DNA from: Deltaproteobacteria bacterium
Lineage (GTDB): Bacteria > Desulfobacterota > JAENJC01
Assembly: GCA_016208525.1 (NCBI GenBank)
Contig: JACQYJ010000146.1
Coordinates: forward strand, 1-5,607
Direction of reading: 5' to 3'
DNA: 5,607 nucleotides
Shown: positions 1 to 4,676 of the stretch, one piece after another
How the letters are laid out: every line of letters starts with the position of its first letter
Numbering within the stretch: position 1 is the first letter of the stretch
Notes under the pieces: generated by a model
Seen by the model: the letters and a program-made list of their open reading frames with translations, nothing else
The model's database searches: none
Told to the model about the DNA's origin: nothing
Made by a program: the position numbers and the translations under genes

Positions 1-1217
1 GTGGAAGCGCTTATATCCATCCCCTTAAACAGATAGACCTTGCCGCTGAGATCGTTGGTATTGACGTCCGCCAGCGGGGCGCTAACTGCAAAATCAGCTT
101 TGCCGTCAGCATCCACATCGCCTACAGGAACAATAGAAGAGCGGAAGCGATCAAATAGCGCTACTCCATTGATTTGAACTATTAAATCAGCAGGTGGTGT
201 GGTAGCTTCAAGATCAACAGTCCCTGCAACTGTGCCAGATACGATATAAACTGCTCCTGTGTCCCGGTTGCTGTTGACTTTGGCTTTAGGAGCGCCAATG
301 GCTATTTCTATAATCCCATCACCATTGACATCTCCAATGACAGCCATGACCTTTCCAAAGTCGGATGCGGAATTCTTGATTGTCGCATCCGGAGAGTCAA
401 GACTTACAGGTGTGGATGATCCAGAGTCAAATGACGTCCCTCCATGATATACCAATACCTTTTTGCTGGCAGCGATCAGAAGGTCTGCCTTGCCATCGCT
501 ATTTATGTCTCCGGTGGCCACAGCCCAGCCCAACCCCTTATTGGCCGATGTGGCGCGCAGGGGAATGCTTCTTGTAAACTCCGGCCCGAAATAGACGTAT
601 ACCGCCCCCTGCTGGTAGAGAGATGAGCTTGGCGTATTGTATTGAGCGCCAACTATAAGGTCGTTATATCCATCTCCATCAAGGTCGCCTGCTGCAAGGG
701 AAAATCCAAACCTGTCCAGAGGTCCTTCACCAGCAAGCTTTTTTATAAGTTGAGCGCCGCCGCTTCCCCCCTGGTATATGGACACTGAGCCGCTAAGTGA
801 TACATCGTCCCCATCTCCATACAGAGCGGCTACGGCAAACCTTTCAGCAGTGTCACTACTTGACTTCTCAAGTTTGACAAAAGAGGCCCCAAAGACGTCA
901 TCACCCGTCAATAAGGAAGAGGGTGTGGACGAGAAGCCGCCTGTAGAATCACCTTTATAAACAAGGACTGCGCCGGTATTTGTGGATGTGGTTGTGGTTG
1001 TATATGGGGCGCCTACAACCTTATCAGGAGTCCCGTCTCCGTCCACATCTGCAAGTCCTGCTGACTTCCCCTGCTGGCTCCCCGTCAACGTAACGCCATT
1101 TAAGACATTCGTATTGCTTCCTGGCGCTGGCACGGTACTGCTGCTGCTACTGCCGCAGCCTAATGCTGTCAGGCAGGCGCATAAAACCGGTAATATATAT
1201 TTAAATAAATTATTCAT
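1..1217 (-). CDS. FG-GAP beta-propeller lipoprotein, 3' end outside window
   Basis: The frame is open for 405 codons from ATG at 1217 to the left edge, so the C-terminus is missing. An AAGGAG ribosome site (1224-1229) sits 6 nt before the ATG. The N-terminus has a Lys at residue 6, a hydrophobic stretch and ALGC (18-21), a slightly off-consensus lipobox, followed by a Ser-rich linker. Five calcium-type loops of the FG-GAP/integrin-alpha propeller kind are visible: DVDGDGTPD (57-65), DLDGDGYND (178-186), DINSDGKAD (237-245), DVNGDGIIE (296-304) and DVDADGKAD (367-375). Each is followed by a V/I-G-A-P-like strand and a G-A-V-x-V-Y strand. A degenerate blade near 107-150 lacks the loop. Six blades are seen; propellers of this family normally have seven, so about one blade probably lies beyond the edge. 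Such proteins are surface or periplasmic calcium-stabilised binding scaffolds; the ligand is unknown. It begins 17 bp after the cytochrome-like gene, so the two are probably cotranscribed. Confidence 0.9.
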   Translation of the reverse strand, partial: MNNLFKYILPVLCACLTALGCGSSSSSTVPAPGSNTNVLNGVTLTGSQQGKSAGLADVDGDGTPDKVVGAPYTTTTTSTNTGAVLVYKGDSTGGFSSTPSSLLTGDDVFGASFVKLEKSSSDTAERFAVAALYGDGDDVSLSGSVSIYQGGSGGAQLIKKLAGEGPLDRFGFSLAAGDLDGDGYNDLIVGAQYNTPSSSLYQQGAVYVYFGPEFTRSIPLRATSANKGLGWAVATGDINSDGKADLLIAASKKVLVYHGGTSFDSGSSTPVSLDSPDATIKNSASDFGKVMAVIGDVNGDGIIEIAIGAPKAKVNSNRDTGAVYIVSGTVAGTVDLEATTPPADLIVQINGVALFDRFRSSIVPVGDVDADGKADFAVSAPLADVNTNDLSGKVYLFKGMDISAS

Positions 1218-1234
1218 CCCAAGCTCCTTTATTT

Positions 1235-1726
1235 TTAGTTTAAATTCCCATAAGCCCCGCCCGCTGGAGGCCATCTGTGACAACTATTACACCCATTCCA
1301 GTCTGGCAAGCTATGAGGTCTGCTCCATGGCTTGCTGCCCGCAGCCATGTTGTAATACCCGCTGAGTTCTTCGTGATAATGAAAATTGCCCAGAATATCA
1401 CTGGTCCCAAGTGTTACCACTGTCCCTGTTGAAATTGACTGGGCCTTTACTGTCACTCCACTGACCGGGGTTTCGCCGCTCATATCTGTGAATACCGTCC
1501 CTGCAGCCCCGATCCCGGGGTGACAACCGCTCTGAGCGCAGTCAGGTCCGCCAATATGAACGGCATCCAGTTCGGCGTTTGTCCCTGTGACGCTTTCCCC
1601 GCAACCTGTAAAAAACAAGAGGCTGTAGGTTAAAGATAAAAGGCTAAGGGTTAAAGGCAAAAGGTAAATGGTGATGACTTCTGACTTCTGACTTCTGACT
1701 TCTGACTTCTGGCTATTAACTTTCAT
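1235..1726 (-). CDS. Putative c-type cytochrome lipoprotein with carboxypeptidase-regulatory-like domain
   Basis: A 163-residue protein. A likely lipid-anchor signal ends at FTGC (39-42); the Phe at -3 is not canonical. Two candidate heme c attachment motifs are present: CAQSGCH (63-69, the rarer CX4CH form) and CNSCH (146-150, the standard CX2CH form). Between them, residues 75-122 resemble a carboxypeptidase-regulatory-like (transthyretin-type) beta domain: P-V-S-G-V-T-V, then T-G-T-V-V-T, then S-D-x-x-G-N-F. His116, His118 and His138 are possible distal ligands. The expected role is an envelope electron-transfer or redox-binding lipoprotein; the partner is unknown. The N-terminal 35 residues are almost wholly repeat-encoded: residues 5-17 come from five GACTTCT copies and the hydrophobic part from GGYTAAA-type units. 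An AGGGGG stretch lies about 5 nt upstream of the ATG as a modest ribosome site. The FG-GAP lipoprotein gene follows after 17 bp. Heme attachment is predicted from motifs only. Confidence 0.75.
   Translation of the reverse strand: MKVNSQKSEVRSQKSEVITIYLLPLTLSLLSLTYSLLFFTGCGESVTGTNAELDAVHIGGPDCAQSGCHPGIGAAGTVFTDMSGETPVSGVTVKAQSISTGTVVTLGTSDILGNFHYHEELSGYYNMAAGSKPWSRPHSLPDWNGCNSCHRWPPAGGAYGNLN
1621..1711. repeat. Two heptamer arrays in one register, inside the cytochrome signal peptide
   Basis: Thirteen consecutive 7-nt units, exactly 91 bp. On the plus strand, units at 1621-1676 are degenerate GGYTAAA (for example GGTTAAA at 1628 and 1649). Units at 1677-1711 are five perfect ACTTCTG copies. 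The word changes without losing the 7-nt step. The whole array is translated on the minus strand as the start of the cytochrome-like lipoprotein. Three heptamers equal seven codons, so the peptide repeats with a 7-residue period (QKSEVRS-type). Confidence 0.95.
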
Positions 1727-1753
1727 CCTGCCCCCTTCATCCTAACCGTATCC

Positions 1754-1812
1754 GGGGACAGTCCCTATTCTACGACGGAGCGAAGCAATGTCCGTAAATA
1801 GGGACAGTCCCC
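1754..1812. repeat. REP/REPIN-like palindrome, copy 1 (intergenic)
   Basis: A 59-bp imperfect palindrome starting GGGGACAGTCCC and ending GGGACAGTCCCC, lying between the DUF3570 stop and the cytochrome-like gene. Both ends are themselves near-palindromic. It shares most positions with the copy at 2974-3033 but has a decayed central stem. Elements with these ends are commonly seen in genomes with REP-associated (Y1) tyrosine transposases, as REP/REPIN-type elements; no transposase is in the window. The transcript could fold and may slow or end transcription after the DUF3570 gene, but no U-tract follows. Confidence 0.85.
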
Positions 1813-1827
1813 TCTGTCCACTGTCTT

Positions 1828-3150
1828 TTAAAACTCCATCCCCAGGCCTACCTGGACAATACTCGCCTTAAGTCCTGTTGAAGGGCCGGCAACCTTCGTT
1901 GGCGAGGTAATGGCATCGGCCTGCTGGTAAACATCCCACTTGAGATCCAGATTTATCTTTTCCCCCACTTTGATGCCTGCTTTTCCGGCTGCCTTTGTTG
2001 CGTTATAAATAAGCTTGACGCCGTACATCAATGAATCAAACTCCCTCAGCTTTCCGTCAATAGTGGGGTAACTGTCAGTGGCGGAAGGGTTCTTGAAATA
2101 AAAGTCCGCAGCCCCCTGGGTATAGAATCGCCCTCTTAACCGCAGGACAAGGTCATCGGAGAGGTACTGGTAGTATTTGAGTCCCAGGGTATTGGAACCA
2201 ACCCCCCAGGAATCGTGGTAGTAGCGGTAGTCGGCATGCAGGGCTCCTCTCCATGGCAGATACCGGTTAATCCGGAGGACGCTCGCATTTCTGTAACGGG
2301 TCTCAGGGTGAACCTCATCTGTATATGCCCTATTAATAGAGGTACAGTCAAGGCAAACAACATTCTCAGGATGAGCCTGATATCCTTCGGCCATAGTGTA
2401 CTCATGCCCAATGGCTGCGATGGTCCATGGGGTAAGGGCCTGGGTAAAACTCAGGCCGACGGTTGACGTATCCTTAGACATGGGGAATGTCCTTGAATCC
2501 CCTATCTTTGTGGAGTAAATATCGTCCCATGCCTTTGAAACCGAGAGGGCAACAGTAGTATTCCTCTTGTTGTAATCCTTGGCAACAGAGGCAGAGAGGT
2601 AGTTTGAGTTGTAATTGTTTTCCCTGCTCAGACCTAAGTTTGCAGAATAGTTAACTGTGCCGATCGTGTGGTTTAAGCCCAGTCCTCCGCTGTAGCGTGT
2701 TTCTTCCCCTGCCCTCTTAGTGGCTGATGTCACGCCATCCACCTTCCATGATGCGGATGATATGGCGTCCACCCCATAGTTTAAGGCAAGGGAGGTTTTC
2801 TCTGTGATCGCCTTTGATATCGCAATCAACCACCTATCGGACGTGACCCCTTTGGCGTCCTTGTAATAGATGCTCTTGTCGTCCTCGTAATGCTGGTATT
2901 TGACGCTGAAGCGGTCCTCGGCCCTGGCGGAGCCAGTAAGGACTAAGCCGTATGCGGTAAGCAACATGATAACGGGGACAGTCCCGATTCTACGACGGAG
3001 CGAGGCTCCGTCCGTAAATCTGGGACAGTCCCCTTTGAGCAATGAGCAAGGAGCAAGGAGCACGAAGGCCGCAAGACGTGAGACGTGAGACGTGAGACGT
3101 AAAACCTTTGGCCTTTCACCTTTAGCCTTTCGCCTTGTTATCAGTTGCAT
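1828..3150 (-). CDS. DUF3570 outer-membrane beta-barrel protein
   Basis: A 440-residue protein. I place the start at ATG 3150: GGAGG lies 6 nt upstream inside the end of the DUF4266 gene, giving a 10-nt overlap. The TTG at 3156 is less likely. The mature part should begin after ARA (75-77), followed by alternating polar/aromatic strands and a C-terminal Phe (440) preceded by a beta strand, the usual outer-membrane barrel ending. The stretch 279-351 (E-V-H-P-E-T-R then Y-R-Y-Y-H-D-S-W-G and R-F-Y-T-Q-G-A-A-D-F-Y) matches the DUF3570 pattern I know. A CLDC pair (266-269) lies in a probable loop. The family is of unknown function and usually sits next to DUF4266, TlpA-like and often ApbE genes, as the first two do here. 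The N-terminus is odd: the basic segment (MQLITRRK) is separated from the hydrophobic segment (about 60-72) by roughly 50 residues encoded by heptamers and a REP-like palindrome. Confidence 0.88.
   Translation of the reverse strand: MQLITRRKAKGERPKVLRLTSHVSRLAAFVLLAPCSLLKGDCPRFTDGASLRRRIGTVPVIMLLTAYGLVLTGSARAEDRFSVKYQHYEDDKSIYYKDAKGVTSDRWLIAISKAITEKTSLALNYGVDAISSASWKVDGVTSATKRAGEETRYSGGLGLNHTIGTVNYSANLGLSRENNYNSNYLSASVAKDYNKRNTTVALSVSKAWDDIYSTKIGDSRTFPMSKDTSTVGLSFTQALTPWTIAAIGHEYTMAEGYQAHPENVVCLDCTSINRAYTDEVHPETRYRNASVLRINRYLPWRGALHADYRYYHDSWGVGSNTLGLKYYQYLSDDLVLRLRGRFYTQGAADFYFKNPSATDSYPTIDGKLREFDSLMYGVKLIYNATKAAGKAGIKVGEKINLDLKWDVYQQADAITSPTKVAGPSTGLKASIVQVGLGMEF
2974..3033. repeat. REP/REPIN-like palindrome, copy 2 (inside DUF3570 gene)
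   Basis: A 60-bp near-complete palindrome with GGGGACAGTCCC at the left and GGGACAGTCCCC at the right. Its centre is a perfect 7-bp stem, ACGGAGC-GAG-GCTCCGT. It is closely related to the copy at 1754-1812. It is read through in frame on the minus strand and encodes about residues 40-59 of the DUF3570 protein (GDCPRFTDGASLRRRIGTVP). Confidence 0.9.
3037..3134. repeat. Composite heptamer array of three words in one register
   Basis: Fourteen 7-nt steps (98 bp). On the plus strand: GAGCAAT/GAGCAAG/GAGCAAG/GAGCACG (3037-3064), a linker unit (3065-3071), CAAGACG plus three TGAGACG (3072-3099), TAAAACC (3100-3106), then TTTGGCC/TTTCACC/TTTAGCC/TTTCGCC (3107-3134). The 7-nt phase holds throughout although the word changes twice. 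It starts 3 nt after the REP-like element and ends just inside the DUF3570 start. Translated on the minus strand it gives about residues 7-38 of that protein, including a newly hydrophobic segment AAFVLLAPCSLL. Confidence 0.93.
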
Positions 3151-3362
3151 CCGCAACCTCCGCCTGCAACGCCGTATCCTCCAGCGCTCCCTTCCCTCGT
3201 GCTCAATATGTGCTCATCAAAGGCTGCCTCCGAGGGATCCGGTTCAAGCTGCATTATGGGGTCAGCCAGTGTCTCCCTTTCCCACGGCTGCACCAGTTCA
3301 AGGGATGCGCAGCCTGCGAGGAAAAGACTTAGCAGCGCTACTACAAGTAACCAAAGTTTCAT
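3141..3362 (-). CDS. DUF4266 small lipoprotein with C-terminal CGC tail
   Basis: A 73-residue lipoprotein. The ATG at 3362 has GGAG 6 nt upstream. The signal sequence ends in a canonical lipobox LAGC (15-18), so the mature lipid-anchored part is only 56 residues. The segment V-Q-P-W-E-R-E-T-L-A-D-P (24-35) followed by M-Q-L-E-P-D-P (37-43) and a Gly-rich end finishing GGGCGCN (67-73) is the DUF4266 pattern as I know it. The family's function is not established. The two terminal cysteines (70, 72) are the obvious functional candidates: metal binding, a redox thiol pair or a modification site. The DUF3570 barrel gene overlaps its end by 10 nt and takes its ribosome site from the codons of this tail. 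A TlpA-like thioredoxin precedes it. Translational coupling with the barrel gene is likely. Confidence 0.88.
   Translation of the reverse strand: MKLWLLVVALLSLFLAGCASLELVQPWERETLADPIMQLEPDPSEAAFDEHILSTREGSAGGYGVAGGGCGCN
3157..3161 (-). promoter_or_regulatory. Ribosome binding site deciding the DUF3570 start
   Basis: GGAGG on the minus strand, exactly 6 nt before ATG 3150. It supports that ATG over the TTG at 3156, which would leave no room for a ribosome site. It lies within the codons for the Gly-Cys tail of DUF4266. Confidence 0.75.
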
Positions 3363-3380
3363 CTAAATCTCCAGACCTGA

Positions 3381-3483
3381 GGCTAAAGGGCTAAAGGCTA
3401 AAGGCTAAAGGTTAAAGGCTAAAGGCTTCTTCCCTTTCACCTTTCACCTTTTACCTTTTACCTTTCACCTTTTACCTTTCACC
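3381..3483. repeat. Opposed heptamer arrays between thioredoxin and DUF4266 genes
   Basis: On the plus strand, six GGCTAAA/GGTTAAA units (3381-3423, with one extra G at 3388) are followed by a short spacer and then seven TTTCACC/TTTTACC units (3435-3483). The two halves are roughly reverse complements (GGCTAAA against GGTRAAA), so a minus-strand transcript could fold into a long imperfect hairpin with G-U pairs. The right half runs into the thioredoxin gene and supplies its TGA stop (3479-3481) and last codons. It fills nearly the whole gap before the DUF4266 gene. Confidence 0.93.
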
Positions 3484-3973
3484 TTTTTAATAACTCCGTT
3501 ATCTCCTTCTCATATACAGGCAGGAATGCCCTGGCAAATCCAACGTGCCTGTGCCGGATTACGCCATCCTTCCCGATGATATAACCTGTAGGCATACCCG
3601 GCAGACCGTATGCCTCTGCTACATCACCCTTGATGTTGGGTAGAATAGTAAAAGAGACGGGCCTCTTCTTCAGAAATGCGGCGACATTTGATTCTGACTT
3701 GTCAACGCTGACCCCAATTACCTCAAAGCCGTCCTTACCGTATTTACTGTAAAGGAGTTCGAGTTCGGGAAGCTCCTCCTTGCAGGGGTCGCACCACGAC
3801 GCCCAGAAGTCAAGGAAAACCACCTTCCCCTTCAGGCTGTCGAGGGTAACAGTATTTCCCTTCATGTCTTTAAGGCTGAAGGCCGGAGCCTGGTCTCCAA
3901 CCCCTGCTGACCGCGCATAGAATGGAGAGACAAGTACCATCAGGCAGGCCAGCGCTGCAACGACAAATTTCAT
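3479..3973 (-). CDS. TlpA-like periplasmic thioredoxin (thiol-disulfide oxidoreductase)
   Basis: A 164-residue protein starting at ATG 3973, chosen because GGAGG (3980-3984) lies 6 nt upstream and a normal signal peptide follows (Lys2, hydrophobic 3-17, cleavage near S-A-G 22-24). A longer open frame to 4033 adds only intergenic sequence. The thioredoxin fold is complete: P-A-F-S-L (30-34), L-K-G-K-V-V-F-L-D-F-W-A-S-W, the active site WCDPC (60-64, cysteines 61 and 64), V-I-G-V-S-V-D (85-91), and the cis-proline loop G-M-P-T (126-129, Pro128). This is the TlpA/ResA-type AhpC-TSA/Redoxin group, which reduces disulfides in the envelope, typically for cytochrome c or metal-site assembly. The first gene of the module with DUF4266 and DUF3570; its substrate may be the DUF4266 cysteines or the cytochrome-like lipoprotein, which is inference. 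The last codons and stop come from a heptamer array. Confidence 0.93.
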   Translation of the reverse strand: MKFVVAALACLMVLVSPFYARSAGVGDQAPAFSLKDMKGNTVTLDSLKGKVVFLDFWASWCDPCKEELPELELLYSKYGKDGFEVIGVSVDKSESNVAAFLKKRPVSFTILPNIKGDVAEAYGLPGMPTGYIIGKDGVIRHRHVGFARAFLPVYEKEITELLKR

Positions 3974-3979
3974 CAGAAA

Positions 3980-3984
3980 CCTCC
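3980..3984 (-). promoter_or_regulatory. Ribosome binding site deciding the TlpA-like start
   Basis: GGAGG on the minus strand 6 nt before ATG 3973. This spacing is the same as for the DUF4266, DUF3570 and FG-GAP genes and rules against the upstream start at 4033. Confidence 0.75.
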
Positions 3985-4017
3985 GAAAAGCGAAATGCAA
4001 ACAAAAAAAGCTTATGC

Positions 4018-4118
4018 TCACGCAAAGTCGCAACCGAAAGTAGGCGCTTCTAAGCGAGAACGCAAAATTAAGGGATTGAAATTAAAAGCCTTTCTTGGCG
4101 ACTTAGCGGCTTTGCGAG
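4018..4118. repeat. Inverted CTTNGCG-type repeat in the gap before the thioredoxin gene
   Basis: On the plus strand 4094-4117 holds three octamers, CTTGGCGA, CTTAGCGG and CTTTGCGA. Related sequence occurs inverted at about 4018-4056 (CGCAAAG at 4021-4027 pairs with CTTTGCG at 4110-4116; CTAAGCG at 4050-4056 resembles the complement of the middle unit). The arms enclose an AT-rich loop. No convincing promoter for the thioredoxin gene was found in this 187-bp gap (3974-4160), which otherwise holds only the weak terminator candidate. Confidence 0.6.
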
Positions 4119-4120
4119 AT

Positions 4121-4151
4121 AAAAAATCTTTTTTACGATTTTATCAAGATT
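4121..4151 (-). terminator. Weak terminator candidate after the Cys/His-rich gene
   Basis: On the minus strand, AATCTT (4151-4146) can pair with AAGATT (4130-4125) across a 15-nt loop, followed by a short T run (4124-4121). It begins 10 nt after the stop codon. The stem is short and AT-rich, so efficiency is doubtful. Confidence 0.3.
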
Positions 4152-4160
4152 GAAGATGGA

Positions 4161-4613
4161 TTAAGCAGTGGGCGGTTTTTCGGAAGGAGCTATGAAAATT
4201 ACGTGAAGAGGATTTTCTGATTGAAGTGACAGCTCTGATACCTGCGGCATTGGAACGGCGTTGCAAAAAACCGGGACCATAAAAGGAGTTGCCGAAACAG
4301 GCAATATAGAACCATCGCCTTGAGGAGATGCGCTGCATGTCATCCCTTTGATTGCGGATTGCGGAATGCGGATTGCGGAATTAGATTCAGATTTAGAAGT
4401 GGTTTTACTCCGAACTCCGAACTCCGAACTCCGAACTCTCTTATGCATCCCGCAACTCTTACATCCTTCTTCGTAATGACACTGGTGATCTGCATTGCTC
4501 AAATGGCAAGAACATGTCTCATCAGCAGTAGCATAGGACGCTGCCGGAACCACCATGTTTAGGTTCAGTATCAGGAATATAAGGAGTAATGAGGATAGTT
4601 TCCTGAGAAGCAT
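4161..4613 (-). CDS. Secreted Cys/His-rich protein of unknown function, possibly metal-binding
   Basis: A 150-residue protein I cannot assign to a named family. A strong signal peptide (basic residue 4, hydrophobic 8-27) probably ends at ATA (28-30). The mature N-terminus is dense in possible metal ligands: Cys34, Cys36, His37, His43, Cys45, His46, Cys51, Cys54 (CKSC) and His57. Two further cysteines (93, 117) and a Pro-rich end (E-K-P-P-T-A) follow. Small secreted proteins of this style often precede heavy-metal or copper efflux genes, but no efflux gene is next to it here, so that role is only a guess. Residues about 59-89 are encoded by two heptamer arrays and look like an in-frame insertion between the Cys/His part and the C-terminal part. 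No ribosome site precedes the ATG; the promoter just upstream suggests a nearly leaderless transcript. It stands apart from both the secretion operon and the thioredoxin module. Confidence 0.75.
   Translation of the reverse strand: MLLRKLSSLLLIFLILNLNMVVPAASYATADETCSCHLSNADHQCHYEEGCKSCGMHKRVRSSEFGVRSKTTSKSESNSAIRIPQSAIKGMTCSASPQGDGSILPVSATPFMVPVFCNAVPMPQVSELSLQSENPLHVIFIAPSEKPPTA
4350..4384. repeat. GATTGCG heptamer array inside the Cys/His-rich gene
   Basis: Four units (GATTGCG, GATTGCG, GAATGCG, GATTGCG; 4350-4377) plus a decayed fifth. Translated on the minus strand as S-A-I-R-I-P-Q-S-A-I. Confidence 0.92.
4407..4441. repeat. ACTCCGA heptamer array inside the Cys/His-rich gene
   Basis: Four perfect ACTCCGA units (4407-4434) and a partial fifth. 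Translated on the minus strand as V-R-S-S-E-F-G-V-R-S. It is separated from the GATTGCG array by 22 bp and is not in the same 7-nt register. Confidence 0.93.
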
Positions 4614-4623
4614 AATTGGGTAG

Positions 4624-4653
4624 ATTCTAAAACAGTGAGGCCGGGGTTGTCAA
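4624..4653 (-). promoter_or_regulatory. Sigma70-type promoter for the Cys/His-rich gene
   Basis: On the minus strand, TTGACA (4653-4648, a perfect -35) is followed by an 18-nt spacer and TAGAAT (4629-4624, one mismatch to TATAAT). The expected start, at about position 4617 (A), lies only 4 nt before the ATG at 4613. It begins 23 bp after the gspN-like stop, so it separates this gene from the secretion operon. Confidence 0.65.
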
Positions 4654-4676
4654 GTCAAATCCACGATTCCATCAGT

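Noticed and set aside
982..1365. Plus-strand open frame of 127 codons across the FG-GAP and cytochrome-like genes
   Set aside because: It lies opposite two genes with clear domains and ribosome sites, and its protein shows no recognisable pattern; the other plus-strand frames are rejected for the same reason.
1754..1812. REP-like palindrome as a true intrinsic terminator of the DUF3570 gene
   Set aside because: There is a stable stem but no T run after it on the minus strand.
3148..3156. TTG at 3156 as the DUF3570 start
   Set aside because: The GGAGG lies directly against it, leaving no spacing; ATG at 3150 has the correct 6-nt spacing.
1621..3483. Heptamer arrays as a CRISPR array
   Set aside because: Units are 7 nt with no spacers between them, and no cas gene is present.
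3974..4033. Upstream start for the TlpA-like gene at 4033
   Set aside because: The extension translates intergenic repeat sequence, has no ribosome site, and puts a second hydrophobic stretch before a normal signal peptide that has GGAGG at ideal spacing.
4121..4134. AAAAAATCTTTTTT palindrome as a stand-alone terminator
   Set aside because: A stem of A-T pairs only, with a 2-nt loop, is too weak; a longer weak structure including it is listed at low confidence instead.
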